Shown here: in pieces, positions 23,361 through 35,190 of the stretch
How positions within the stretch are numbered: position 1 is the stretch's first letter
Layout: each line of letters starts with the position of its first letter
Source of the DNA: Agrypnia vestita
Taxonomy: Eukaryota; Arthropoda; Insecta; Trichoptera; Phryganeidae
Assembly (NCBI GenBank): GCA_016648135.1
Contig: JADDOH010023643.1
Coordinates: forward strand, 558,001-622,000
DNA length: 64,000 nucleotides
Direction: 5' to 3'
The notes under the pieces: model-generated
What the model saw: only the letters and a program-made list of their open reading frames with translations
What the model was told of the DNA's origin: nothing
Databases searched by the model: none
Made by a program: the position numbers and the translations under genes

Positions 23361-25105
23361 ATTATACTACTTTAATATTATATAGATACTTTAATAAGTT
23401 TTTTTTAAATAATTTATTACCTCCTTGTAAAAAATCATCAAATTTCTACAGAAATTTTAGGCTCCCAAGATGATGTTGTTACCCCTTAATTATCGATAAA
23501 TCGTTAAAGTAAAAATTGAATTTTTCGATTGAGGTTCTAGGATTTTTGGCGATATTTTATTTCACTTTTTTCTAGTGACATTTTTGTTTGAAAAAGCACT
23601 TTGACGCAACAAGAATCATAGAAAAAATTACTTATAAGGAACTAAATTGCGGTGTTTTTGGCACCGTGATTAAGACCAAAAATAACAAGAAGTTTCTGAA
23701 TATTATTTATAAATTTATAACGCAGATTATCCAGATGTATGTTTTTCTATTTTATGTTGGACAGTTCAAAGATGACGCTTAATTTAAATCCACAAATATA
23801 AATAAATATATAAATGAGGTTACTTTTCATTACTGAAAAAATACCAAAATATGTTTCTTTCAGCTGTTAATATAGGGATCTTTAAGACATCATAATTAAA
23901 GTTCGTGTAACATTATTATTATTAGCGCCATCTGCCAGCGTTAAAGACAGACGTTGTTACGTAGAGAATCATATATTTGGATTAAAACAAACAAACGTCC
24001 AACTTTCTATTTAATCACTTGATCATGTTGACGTCAACTTTTTCGTTTCGTTTCGTTTCCGCGTTTCGAAACCACAGTACATATTTTCATCATACCCAAT
24101 AGGAGTTCAGAACCTAATCTCAATACAAAAACAAATTTACCTTTTTTTTATGAAAGGAGAAATGTTTTAAAAATTTCGAAATATTATTTAATTCTATTTT
24201 TATGTTCAAAAATTTAATACCGTTTTTTTCTGAAGCGTGGCTTATATCTAAAGGATGATTAGAGAACACCGAAAAATGATTTAGCTGAGGTATCCTAAAT
24301 GTTATTTAATTATGTAACATTGACAATTGTGTCATTTTATGACTGTAAACTACAATACTGATCAAAATATTCTGATAATAATATATATATATATATATTT
24401 TCGTTCTAATAAAACAGGATGATTTTTTATTCCCAATAGGAAAAGGCATGAATATTCACCCACATGTCAGATATGAAAAATAAAAAGTAGTATCGAGATA
24501 GACCAATAATAATGCCACTATTAAATCAGCCAGTCCGTGTATTTTGACTCTCTTCAATAGTTCCAAATGTAAGCAATATTTAATAATGAATTCGTTAGGA
24601 AAAACGTTATAATTGATCTTTTATAATAAAGTTGTTCCGAGACACATAAAATATCACCTGCTGTTATTTTTCTATTAAACAACCATTTCCAGTACAAAAA
24701 AATAACATTTGCACCAAGCTTTAATGTTTCCGGTGTTTGGTAATAATTTATATGCATGTTGTGAAATAAATTTTCTGCTATTTCGTAACGAGAATCTTAT
24801 AACGTTATGCGCCGCTGTAATATCTCTAACTCATTATGGTAAGAAATGTTCGATATTAATTGATAGATAGAAGAATATTAAGCATATGGTGTACTAATCT
24901 GTCTTACTGGGCTTAGGTTTAGAGGGTTTCATACAAATTTTTACTATTTTTCGACTAACATGAATATCAAAATCGAAATAATCAAAGTAAAGCAATGCCA
25001 ATTGTAATAATTTTGTTGTCAGTCTATCCGTCCGTCCGCAAATCTTTGTGTAACGTCCGTAACTTTTTTTAAGTAATTTTTTCGAAAAACTTTTTTCTCC
25101 GAAGA
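23361..25105. other. AT-rich span with simple repeats
   Basis: (TTTCG)n-type run near 24044-24068 and (AT)n at 24380-24398. No gene. Confidence 0.5.
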
Positions 25106-25290
25106 TTTTTTTTTTAAATAGAGTTGCGAACACGGAATACGTGTCAAATTAATATTCTTACTATTTTCAAACTAAACTAAACGCTTGGGCTATGAAAAGA
25201 GGACTAACTTGCTAGTCTGGAGTGAGGTTCGAACCCGCGACCTTTAGATCATGAGGCCAGTGTTCTAACCACAAGACCAACAAGCTACTC
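25106..25290 (-). repeat. tRNA-derived SINE, family A, copy 3
   Basis: Best-preserved box B region (minus strand GGGTTCGAACCTC). Head AGTAGCTTGTTGGTCTTGTG at the right end and A-tail at the left end. Confidence 0.85.
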
Positions 25291-25934
25291 TAAATAAAAT
25301 AAATAAAACCTTAGGAACTGACATGAACCTTTTATTTTTTTATTAGGCACTTCGTTACTGCTTTTTTGTAGATTTACTTAGATACTCAAATCAGAATATT
25401 GAGATGGCAGAAAAAGACAAAATTGCATGTAATTGAGAATATTACAGCATTCTACACTTTTAAACTAATTTGGAAATCACTACAAGGGTTTGGCATAATC
25501 TAAGAGCTTTGTAAAACTTATAAAACACGGATCACTATAAAGGTTCGTTTTTGACTTTTTTGACTTTCGGAATTAAGTGCGAACGTAGATATGCGAATAG
25601 TCAACGACGAGTATAAAGTTTTCATAGACGAGTGATTGATGTTGTGAATTGAAGAATATATCTCCATTTAAATTCGTGTCCAGGGTTTAAATAAATTAAT
25701 AAACTTGAATCAATTTCAAGTACTTTATTTGCCTTCCAAAGCCACGATCTTGTGACATTATTCTTTCACCTGAGAATACTAGTTTTAATACAGGCTCAAA
25801 TTATATTATTTCTTTATATGTGGGAGAATCTATGCAATTTTTAAAGGTCTAGAACACTTCGTTTATTCTAAACTTTTCGTAAAGCGAGAGAAATAAAACA
25901 CTGCTGCAAAAAAATCTGTGCACCTGACTAGCAG
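25291..25934. other. AT-rich span, no gene seen
   Basis: No recognised element. Confidence 0.5.
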
Positions 25935-26165
25935 TTTTTTTTTAAATATATCCGTGAAGACCTCCAAGTCCTCCGAACGGTATGATAATAAAAAATAAAA
26001 TAAAAAAATATATGAATTGTTTAAAATCAAATTTATTAATTAATTAGAAAGACATGCTGAAAAATCAAATCAACGAAAACATATTTTGGCTGCCACCGGG
26101 ATTTGAACCCAGATCACCTAGCTTTCCGGGTAGGTAAGTTATCATTACACCACATCATCCTGGTA
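25935..26165 (-). repeat. tRNA-derived SINE, family B
   Basis: The minus strand begins ACCAGGATGATGTGGTGTAA (box A region) and has box B GGGTTCAAATCCC about 50 bases on. An unrelated AT-rich body follows, ending in GGAGGTCTTCACGG and TTTAAAAAAAAA. Only one clear copy is in the window. The body differs from family A although the TATTTAAAAAAA end is similar. Confidence 0.6.
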
Positions 26166-27968
26166 TTTTTACGTCGATATATCGATCTTATCTATAAGTT
26201 TCATTTATTAATTGATTAACATATATTATCCATAGGGTTTTAAATTTTATAGAACTTTGTTCTGAAAAATTGCAAATTCACAATAAGAATGTGTTCTTGA
26301 ATATAATATACGAGTTGTCGTTTATGTTTGTGAAAAAATGGAATCAATAAATTAATTAACATAATTACATTAAAATATTCACCATAGCTACCAAATTATA
26401 CAATCCATTTACTTTGTACATCAATCACAAGTTCCACTTGGTATTTGATGCTGAATACGCGTGCAATTAGGTAATACTGTTCTCTTGTATCGGATTATTG
26501 AAATTAATCTTATCATTTGTAATGGAGCGTTAAGGAAGATACGTTAACATGCCTAGGACAGAGACATTACAAGGAAGGGTAGATTTGAATTTATATTTTG
26601 AATGAATGAATATATAGCCTTTCTATTTGCCATAAAGGGAAAATTGAATATGAAATTTATACATTATATTTAAGAAAATTGTCAGATCGCTTAGAAATGT
26701 GGGTATTGACCTTTTTCTTCTGACAGTTCATATTTTTCAAAATATTTACATTTCTCATAAAATTGAAAATTCGAACACAGCAGTATTGCTATACTGCAGT
26801 ATATTTAAATTATTAGTTTATTTCCAGACTAGTTTTAATCGCATTCATTCATTCGTGTGTTATAAAAAAGTGTTTGGGGTATTTTATTAATATGAGAGAT
26901 GATCTAAAAAATGCGGCGTTGTAGGAAAAGTCAGCCAAAATGGCGGACTCGAAAAAGGAAAGACATTTTAAATATAGACTGCGCGGGAAAAATGTTAAAG
27001 AATTGTAAATCGTCACACGCAATATAAACGGAAACAAACGGAAAAGAATCACAAAAAATTAAAAAAAGTGTGTGCGGTATTGTCGTATATAATTTAATCC
27101 CGATGCGAAAAAGTGATGACGTTTTAATACTTATTAGATAATAAATGTACAATCTATTCCTTTTAACAAAATATTTTAAAATTACAATTTCGAAAATAGG
27201 ACGCTCCGTCTTGGGCAGTCCAATGACGTATGCGGGCTCCTTCATGTCCTTCTCAATATCTGACCACCAAATTTTTCACCAAGGTTTTCGTCAGTTTTTT
27301 CTGTAGTATGTACTACTTTTCAATTCAAAACTGCTAATTCATTATATTTTTGTTCAAGCTGAAGTGTGGGGCACTGAAAATGTCGGAGTAGTGTAACTCG
27401 CCCACGGCAACACTATAAACATTTAAATACACACAAAAAGCAAAAATTCAAACGCGCAGACATTAAACGGTACACAGAAAATAATCACAGATTAAACAAC
27501 ATATAACGATGATAAATAATAGTAAAGGAAACAAAGCAAACACACAAGAAGAAAAAAATGTACTTCTTTTAATGCAATTTTTACGATGTGTTCATTTGGT
27601 CCAACGTGTTAATCCCTTACTGAAAAATTACCTGTACATAATTAACAGTAAAATTACCTTTTTTAAAATAAAAATTGATGATTTCTAACGATTCGAAAAA
27701 AACTAAAAAAAGCCACAACAATACAAAAGTCTCAGTCTCTTTAAATAAATTGCAGTTAGAATCGTAATTCAGCCTTCTTACTGGAATAGCTACCCTAGTG
27801 ATTCTCTACGGAAAAACTACTGTGCGTTGCTTTACATGAGTTGGGTTATTATCAGCCTCCACTCACTCCTAGTCACCAGACAGGGATCTAAGATGTGTAA
27901 GAGATTTATTCTGTGATATGTCGGCCAAGTGGCTGAAAATGCATCAAGCTGGCGAGCCGAAGAGATAT
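26166..27968. other. AT-rich span, no gene seen
   Basis: 26920-27250 is moderately complex and open for 104 codons on the minus strand, without any recognised domain. Confidence 0.45.
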
Positions 27969-28017
27969 ATCATATCTTTGCATGGATGAGAAACGACCAT
28001 CCATGCAAAGATATGAT
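27969..28017. other. Perfect 20-bp hairpin (9-base loop)
   Basis: ATCATATCTTTGCATGGATG (27969-27988) and its exact reverse complement (27998-28017) flank AGAAACGAC. A tandem repeat starts 12 bases downstream. Confidence 0.7.
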
Positions 28018-28029
28018 CGGAAAGGATGT

Positions 28030-28079
28030 TGATCCCAAAAAATGATCCCAAAAATGATCCCAAAAATGATCCCAAAAAA
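28030..28079. repeat. 12-bp minisatellite, four units
   Basis: TGATCCCAAAAA repeats four times with one-base length changes in the A-run. Confidence 0.85.
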
Positions 28080-28089
28080 TTGACAACCG

Positions 28090-28795
28090 GTTCGCTAAAC
28101 CTATTTTGGTAATAACTTTCACATCTACTTTCGCGTATATATTCAAAACATTCTTAGTTATTATCCCTGTCCATATGAAATGTATCATTTATCTGATTTC
28201 AAAAGAATGGCAAAGGTTATTATTTTTAAGAAGCGATATCCATGGCTATACGTAGGTATACCTATTTTATTTTAGTATTGATAGAAGATTTTTGGAGCTG
28301 GTAATGATACCTGTATAATTTATCTTAATTAATTAAGCATCCCTCTGGGGACAAAATCTAGTAACTGTGGTCTTAAAACATACCTACATATAAAAATACG
28401 GAACTGTTATTTATTTTACACATAATAGTTCAAATAGTTCCAAATATTTGATACCATTCATTTTAATCAAAAAATCTGCATTTATAAATATTTACAGCTT
28501 ACAAAGTGATATTATAAACTAATATTTTACAGAAACAATACGTGCTGCCTCTCTGCAGGAGATAAAATCTCTTGCTAATAGGGGAGAATCACTTATATTT
28601 TAGAACATATCCTAACATATACTTAAATAATCATATATCTTTATAATGCCGAATATTTTTAAAATTATTTATGAAATAGAAAAAATTTATAGCATTTTTA
28701 AAAACTACATAGTCAGTCTCTTACATAGTCCGTTCAAATAAGCGAAAGATTTTCAGATTTGAACATTATATAGAATTTTCAAAATTTGATAATTG
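28090..28795. other. AT-rich span, no gene seen
   Basis: No recognised element. Confidence 0.5.
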
Positions 28796-28856
28796 GTGAA
28801 CGTTCCATTGTGTAGAGTGATCACTTAAGCTATCTCATGCAGGTTTTAAGCCCTGA
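28796..28856 (+). repeat. Dispersed repeat R3, copy 1
   Basis: GTGTAGAGTGATCACTTAAG and flanking bases recur in reverse at 43501-43568, with TTTTAAGCCCTG at the end of both. Family unknown. Confidence 0.6.
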
Positions 28857-29689
28857 ACCATCGTAAAAATATAGATTCTTTTACACACCTTTCTCATACA
28901 AATAGCTTCGTATTTTATTTTAATTAACAATTCCGGTATCCAAATATAAGATTTCAATATTAATATCTAGCAACATACGATTCGGCTTTTTTTTTAAAAA
29001 GAGATTTTCTATTTTATAAAGTAAGCGCAAACTGGAGGAAACTAATAGAAAGAAATCACTAGCATATACTTATAGATTTTTACAAAATGTCTAATAAAGA
29101 AGAAGAAGTTTGGCCAAATAATGTGACGTGTCCCGTAACGACTTAAATTGACCACCGAAAGTGATAAAGTTTTATTCTTTATTTCTTCCTATCTCAGCAA
29201 AATTTAACACACATTATCTGATATATAAATCAGTTTTGTGAAACTATCGCGCGTAGTCAGAACGATACGGTGCGAGATTATCCACTAGACACCCACTTAA
29301 CTCGGGCCAACCCCCTTAGGAAGTGAGCTCTCCCAAAGCTTTCCCTAAATTACGGCCAGCTTTCTCCAGATTGAGGGTCTGATGTAAGGAAACCTCCCCG
29401 AAGGAACTTTTTCACCCCTAAAACCTCAGTAGCCCACGGTAATCGAACTTCCCGTGGTACTGCGCTGGTACCGAATTGGATAAGAGGGTAGTTTGTTCTT
29501 TTCCGAATTAGGGCGAGAGCACTTTGTTTCAATTGACTAAATTTTCCCGAGACTGCTATTTTGAGAGAAAATTTAAAAATTCAGCAATATATTATCCGCT
29601 CTACATGTGTGCGATCTAACGAAACTTTCCAATACATATTATATATATTTAATAATAAATATTACGATATAATTGCTTATGCATATGAA
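28857..29689. other. No gene; GC-richer unrecognised block at 29250-29540
   Basis: The block holds CACTTAACTCGGGCCAACCC, GTGAGCTCTCCC and CGTGGTACTGCGCTGGTACC. A 60-codon minus frame has no recognised motif. An old retroelement or conserved sequence are both possible. Confidence 0.35.
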
Positions 29690-29778
29690 TGTTCTTAGGT
29701 TTTCACGGCCACTCAGAATCTTCAAGTTTGTGTTTACTGGGGTATTATGCCGTGTTGTTACGACCTTTCGGGCCGACG

Positions 29779-29809
29779 TTTCGGATCCCATTGCAGGGTC
29801 CATCATCAG
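29779..29809 (-). ncRNA. Hammerhead ribozyme-like core of Penelope-like element
   Basis: CTGATGA at 29809-29803, GAAAC at 29782-29778, and between them TGGACCC-TGCAAT-GGGATCC, which pairs as a six-pair stem II with one bulged A. After GAAAC comes a GGCC-CGAAA-GGTC hairpin and GTA, a possible NUH cleavage triplet. The core bases match the hammerhead consensus. The base of stem III is not clean, so cleavage activity is uncertain. Confidence 0.5.
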
Positions 29810-29843
29810 GGCTGATGTGTTGTCTTGAATGTTGGTGTTGTGG

Positions 29844-30329
29844 TTATGTATCGGCTTGCAATACCATGCCGAAGTCATGATGTGTTGTATTGTGTTGTAT
29901 GTATGATTCATCTGTTGTCTCATCACTATCTCTGCGGAGTCTGCGACGAGAATGACTTTGAAGCGCCGGATACCAAGATGTTTTTAATTTGAGACCATCA
30001 TCTCTATTAATGTTTATCGGATGCTTGTAGATTTCTAGTGCTTCCTTGATAAGACGCGCATGGTGACTCTTAGGCTTTCCAAGGATTTTCGGTTCGAATG
30101 CAAAATGATGGCCGGTATCCAGAAAATGCTCAGCCAGTGCTGATTTTTCTGGATGACCGAGTTTGCATGCCCGTTTGTGCTCGTTGACCCTTTTGGAAAT
30201 GGTACGCGCCGTTTGCCCCACGTATACTTTATGCATATGTTTGTATTTATATTTAAATTCTAATAACACATGACATGCATCGACAAGACATTCTCCGAGA
30301 AAGAGATCATTTATAAAAAGTATTTCTTG
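29844..30329 (-). pseudogene. GIY-YIG endonuclease domain of Penelope-like element
   Basis: The frame is open from 30329 to 29844. It shows VYVGQTARTISKRVNEHKR, the YIG-type half of the GIY-YIG motif with the conserved Arg. SALAEHFLDTGHHFAFEP, RLIKEALEIYKHP (probable catalytic Glu) and NINRDDGLKL follow in family order. This domain nicks target DNA to start reverse transcription of Penelope-like elements. The first half of the motif is replaced by an unusual lysine/tyrosine-rich stretch, and no RT precedes it. No ATG suits the family; the frame simply starts after a stop. It is a remnant of a larger gene, not a stand-alone protein. Confidence 0.75.
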
Positions 30330-30330
30330 T

Positions 30331-31184
30331 CATTGAAAAATTTGGCAGATTCTTCGTGGTGCAACATTATAATTTGAAATATGTTTAATTTTACTTAGTA
30401 ATTCAGATACACATTTTAATATTGCATATATTTGAAAAAGATTCCCCTTACATTTTTTACTGATGCATATGTGAGTACATAATTTATTTATTTATTTTAA
30501 TTATAATTATTTAGTAAACTAATATAATAAATGTATTAAATGAAACTATAGTTCATTCACCGAGAGTAAAATGGTATTCCTTTAATGATTTTTGTTTGAT
30601 TCTTATCAAAAATATTTTCTTTTTGATGAATAACTATAAGTTGGTGTTTTAAAAATGAATAAATTAATTTAAAATGTGTTTCATCGTGGCCAGCAAAGGA
30701 ATTTCCGTCCGCAAATATTTTAAATCCTAACTTTTGCATGATTAAAATTAAAAATAATGCAACATTATAGACCTGATCAAAAGATTTTTATTCTGCTATT
30801 ATCGAGATGTCTTCCTATCCTATTTTAAAAAAGACTCAAATTTATTATACAAACGATTAGTAGGTATTTAAATTAGTATAATCCAATACACAATATAATC
30901 GGGCAAGTTTAATCAGACTGATTTTAAACCTTTTTCTCTGCAAACATATTTAATAAATATCTTAAGTACATAAATATCTAGGTATAGGTACAAAACTAAT
31001 CTGCAATGGTGCTGTACCATGAAATTGATAATTTGTGAGCTCGGCGGAATTACACGATAACATCTGACCACCCGACCAACAGTCGTCACCGAATTGAATG
31101 AAATGGTCGGGTAACTTACGTACCTACCTATGTAGTTTCAGTAAAATGTAAGTGTCGTAAATTTAACTACGGAATTGTTTTTAT
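30331..31184. other. AT-rich span, no gene seen
   Basis: 30995-31140 is slightly more complex (GAGCTCGGCGGAATTACACG, CCACCCGACCAACAG) without recognised content. Confidence 0.5.
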
Positions 31185-31222
31185 CTAGCCGTACATCACC
31201 CGTAATGTAAAACATCACGGAA
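31185..31222 (-). mobile_element. Degenerate Helitron-like 3' end
   Basis: The minus strand has an imperfect CCGTGATG...CAT..CGG hairpin, then GTGATGTACGGCTAG. The last part matches the Helitron end at 42866-42893 (GTGTACGGCTAG). The base after CTAG is A instead of T, and no 5' end is found. Confidence 0.35.
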
Positions 31223-31304
31223 CATAATTTCAGTATTATTTATTTATTTATTTATATATATATTAAAAAGCCTATCAAACTTAGGAGACGCAAATTAATG
31301 GTTC

Positions 31305-31451
31305 ATGGAGAAGCGGTGGTGGCTATGTCGGTTAGTTGCCGTGTTGCCGTCCGCGCGTCCGAGGTTCGAGTCTTTCTCTAGCTGTGTAATTTCGTTTTTA
31401 GCCGTAAATTCCAGGAAGTTACGGACAGACAGACAACGATATTATTATATT
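31305..31451 (+). repeat. tRNA-derived SINE, family C, copy 1
   Basis: Head AAGCGGTGGTGGCTATGTCG contains box A, and box B is GAGGTTCGAGTC. The tail includes ACGGACAGACAGACAACG and ATTATTATATTTA. It shares the whole layout with 49804-49975. Confidence 0.75.
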
Positions 31452-31479
31452 TACATAATAATATATTTCTAAATTATTT

Positions 31480-31755
31480 ATACAGGTGTCTCGTAGTTCT
31501 GAAAAGAAATTTTTTACGTTTTGGGTGAAATGTACGGAGAAGTAATTATAATTATAAATCTTATAATTAGTATAAGTATACTTATAATTAATATAAGTCT
31601 TATAATTAGTACGGAGACAAGCGACATCAAATTTAGCATCTTTTTTTCAATATTTCTGACTTATTTTCTGTAAAACTTGGGACGATTTCTACATTGAAAT
31701 ATATAGAATATTTAACATAGAAAATATTTCCTTTATTTAATTTGATCACTTGGCT
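31480..31755 (+). repeat. Single arm of the 12-kb foldback family, with an insertion
   Basis: Homologous to the 12216-12708 arms: ACAGG...CTCGTAG start, TTTTGGGTGAAATGTACGGAG, GCGACATC and ATATTTCTGACTTATTTT. An AT-rich 68-base insert sits at 31541-31608. Confidence 0.6.
31541..31608. mobile_element. 68-bp palindromic insert with 9-bp flanking duplication
   Basis: GTACGGAGA occurs immediately before (31532-31540) and after (31609-31617) this segment. The related element at 12 kb has the word only once. The insert is made of TATAATTA units arranged around TAAGTATACTTA. It resembles a tiny MITE. Confidence 0.5.
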
Positions 31756-32006
31756 CAAGAGTAAAATGTCTCGGAGGTGACGGGCATTAATCACGACCCG
31801 GGGAGCGCGTGCACCTACAGCATGCCTGAGGTGTGTTAGTCTTTGAAGATGGATCTCGCAGGCCAAACGAAGAGTAAATGACTGCATAGTTGAACTCTAA
31901 TGCTAGAGACGAGGTGGAATGCAGTCATGCACTTTGTTGTAAATAAGCGGCTATACGTTCGTGCATATAAAATGGATAATTTTGATCATTCTCCATACAG
32001 TATCGT

Positions 32007-32038
<32 letters not shown>

Positions 32039-32214
32039 TACATAACATTTTATCGAAGTGGTAAAGACCCCCAAAACTATTAACTGATGAAATTGATGTT
32101 GATAACCGCTCACATTTGCAATTTTTTTTCAAATCTACATCCCCTTCCCTCGCCCTCCCCTTCACAATAACACACTTGCGTGGTTTATCTTTTTCAATTT
32201 TAGTACCTAAACAA
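31756..32214. other. No gene; GC-richer patch and (AT)n
   Basis: 31775-31870 has GGAGGTGACGGGCATTAATC and GACCCGGGGAGCGCGTGCACC. (AT)13 lies at 32010-32035. Confidence 0.45.
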
Positions 32215-32290
32215 ACAATTCTGAAGGAGAGAATATTGTTCTCGAAACATGTAGATAGTATATCTAATAAAGTGGTGAAAACAAAGTGAT
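32215..32290 (+). mobile_element. Penelope-like terminal remnant
   Basis: CTGAAGG (32221-32227), a GAGAA-TATTG-TTCTC stem and GAAAC (32244-32248), followed by ATGTAGATAG and AAAGTGGTGAAAACAAAGTG. The core differs from CTGANGA only at the last base. Confidence 0.5.
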
Positions 32291-32865
32291 TTGTGTTTTA
32301 TTTTAATACTAATGTTACCGCAAAGTTCAAACCTTCATTCAGAAGAAAAAATATTCTTCAAACAATCATTTGACTATCTATATTTATCTTAAAAACTAAT
32401 CGGAAAATAGAGAAAAATAAGTATGGAGTTATTAAAGATAAAAATAACTTCATCCAATGAAATTATTGGAAAAAAAGTATTTCAAATAACTGGTGATAAA
32501 ACTTATTTTTAATACCCAATATCTTGATTTTTCTAGAAATTTCTAGCAATTTAAACTAACAATTCATTTCTCAGTAGCTACTAAACATTTATTTTTATTC
32601 AAACTGATTCATTGAAAATTTATTTTTACATGTGAATTGATTTATCTAGTCTTATTAAGTCTTTGTGGATGTATTAAATTTTAAAGACTACAAAAAATAA
32701 GGTGACATAAATTTTTAAGATAATTTATTATTCTTTTATATGACAATTACGAAAAAAACTTACAAAATTATCTAAACACATATAGGATGAACCATTAATT
32801 TTTCGTTTGTACAGATAATATTTATATGAATGACTCATGTATTTTATATGTATACAGGGTTGATT
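32291..32865. other. AT-rich span, no gene seen
   Basis: No recognised element. Confidence 0.5.
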
Positions 32866-33150
32866 GGAAAACATTAATTACCTCGCAGGACTATATTCCT
32901 GCTTTGATCATGAGTCTTAAATGTTCAAGCAACTACGACCTAATATCAATAGTTATGGAGATACGCGACATCAAAGTTTGAATTTTTTTTCAATTTTCTG
33001 ACTTTTTTTTGTAAAACATTGAAATATTATTACAGTAACATAAAACGATTACGACAAATTCATTTCCTTTAATAAAAGTCAAATAAAATAATAAAAAAAT
33101 ATTATTTTATATGACTTGTATTAAAGATTGAATGTGTATTAAACATAGAA
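32866..33150 (+). repeat. Foldback-family copy: one arm plus start of the second
   Basis: Begins TATACAGGG. It carries GGAGATACGCGACATCAAAG, TTTCTGACTTTTTTTTGTAAA and TAAAAGTCAAATAAAATAA. From about 33100 the inverse sequence starts (TTATATGACTTGTATTAAAG), then stops. It is therefore a truncated version of 12216-12708. Confidence 0.6.
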
Positions 33151-35073
33151 TGTATGAAACGATTGATAATAACGAATAAAGATCGGAAGATAGAAATTCA
33201 TTAAATCATTTTTTCAGATATTCTAAAATATTAAGAACGTTCGTAATCGAAGTCTTGTGAAGAAAACTTCTATTTCGAAGATTTTAGAAAGAAATGGAAT
33301 ATGCGAAATTATAGCAAACGTTCGGAGAAAATCGAACAATTATAAAAACGCAGCGGCATCGCGCAAAATGCAGTCTTATTTTTACAGCTGGCGAAGTCAT
33401 AGAATCGAGCAAGCCTATCTGTGGAATATTCCAATACGTGCAACGATTAGTGCGAGTTATGGAATGACGTTCCAGTAAGTTTGTGTTCAGTTTCGTCTCC
33501 CATCACTGTAAATCGATGACAATGCTTTGGCTGTCCGTACAGTCCACGTTATAATATTTTGATGTTTCATACAATTTTTTGTGCCGCTTCAGTTTTTTAT
33601 TCATACATTCTCCCAAAAAATGGCACAGAACATAAAAATTTAATTTAATTCTTTGCCTCGCGGATCGCGTTGACTAAAACTTGGAGCCAACAATATATTT
33701 CCTTGTACGTAAGACTTCTTACACAAGCGGAAATGTACTGTAGAAAAAAAAGTGATTTACAATCTTCCTCCTCGCGATAGCAATAATCTAAATTATGTAC
33801 ATTTGTATTTTATGAAAAAACGTATATTTATTTTTCTAACACGCCCCGGAGGACATTTTATAAATACGAAAAAGCCACGCTGCCGAGAATAAATATGGTT
33901 TCCGAAATGTAACGGAAAACAGAGATGGATGCCAACAGAAAAATAATAAAATCCGAAATAGACAGACTGTAGTATTAAAAAGAGCAAGAGGAAAACTGTG
34001 AGACGGGTAACAAATAGCTTGGACGGCGGCCATTTTAAAAGTAAACTGTCACACCGATGCTCCAAGGCGGAGGAGGTCGCGTGGAATTGTCGGATCGACG
34101 AAAAAAATATCAACTCGCGTAAATAATAAGCAAATGCCTTTAACTTATAAAGTTTAAAAATAATATCGCAATTATTTGTCAAAAATGTTTCATTCATAAT
34201 AAAGTACCTACGTATATTTTTTCTAGAGTATTAGTAATGTCTGCTTAATTATCCAATAAATTACTGCCTATAGTACTATTCTGAATAGTAAAACTATCTG
34301 CTGAATACTGAATTTCGACTCGTACTTACTTGAGTATGAGTCAAAATTTAATATTATAATCACGAAAACACGGGTAAAAACTTATTTTTAAATATTTTGT
34401 CGTTATAATTATATTAAATAACATAAATTTATTTAAATTCTGTGCATTTTACACGGGATCGACGATGATAGCTTCATATTGCTCTACTCATGCTCTACGC
34501 GTTTGAATTTCCACGAATGTCTGCATATTCCAGTGCCTACCTTCATCTTTGAACCGGTTTCATTACATTTTTAGTCAACTGATTGTTGTATTAAATAACA
34601 CAATTTGATTGATGATGAAGTAAAAAAATATATATTATGCATTAACTTTTTAGGATTCGGATGCATTAGAATAATAAGAGTAAGAATCTTACTATTTATC
34701 AAATATTTAATTTTCACAAAATTATTTATTTTAGGTGGGCAAGTATAACATAATATTGTAATCAGCTATAACTTTGTGATTATTTTTATTTTATTAAAAT
34801 GAACACAAAGATTCACTCAGTAAACCACGAACTAACTAAACATTACAAAACATAGGTAAATTTTTTAGCAACTTCGCCTACTGTATGACAATCTTTTCAG
34901 CATTATTTTATGTGTGTTTTTTATTTTTGTTATTTATAATTATTTCAATATGAATTGACTTGACATCACCATTGCTTATATTGAATGTATGTATTATCAA
35001 TATTTATATTCGTGTTTTTTTAATTTAAAAAAAAAATAGGGCGGGCGGGGGTGAGTGAGGGGGGTTATATAAA
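33151..35073. other. No gene recognised
   Basis: 33250-33480 and 33830-34110 are less AT-rich and open for 73 and 134 codons, but neither translation shows a known motif. A GC patch GGGCGGGCGGGGGTGAGTG is at 35040-35060. Confidence 0.4.
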
Positions 35074-35190
35074 TGTTGTTATCTAACACGTCGCGACACG
35101 TGAAAAACATACTGTTTTATTATTCCTGACAAAGAAACGCTGGTTCCGAAAACAGTTGGTGTTACCAAAAGTATAGTGTCTTTTTTTGTT
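35074..35190 (+). mobile_element. Penelope-like terminal remnant with upstream block
   Basis: TGTTATCTAACACGTCGCGA and ACACGTGAAAAACAT lead into CCTGACAAAG (35125-35134), a loop and CCGAAAAC. The upstream block alone recurs at 35575-35622. Confidence 0.4.

Larger units (their letters stand above)
29690..30330 (-). mobile_element. Penelope-like element, 3' part and terminus
   Basis: The minus strand carries a GIY-YIG endonuclease frame (30329-29844). Downstream come a hammerhead-like motif and a terminal segment (GTTTTCACGGCC word) that recurs at 36.1-36.3 kb. The reverse transcriptase domain is absent, so the copy is 5'-truncated. Penelope-like elements are known to join RT with GIY-YIG and to carry hammerheads in their repeats. 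Confidence 0.75.

Noticed and set aside
25106..25290. tRNA gene (GGTTCGAACC T-loop)
   Set aside because: Same sequence occurs in several copies with an A-tail and no acceptor stem, so it is a tRNA-derived SINE.
28030..28079. CRISPR-like array
   Set aside because: Units are 12 bp without spacers; plain minisatellite in eukaryotic DNA.
33793..34197. 134-codon minus-strand frame
   Set aside because: Phe/Leu-rich translation from AT-rich DNA with no recognised motif.
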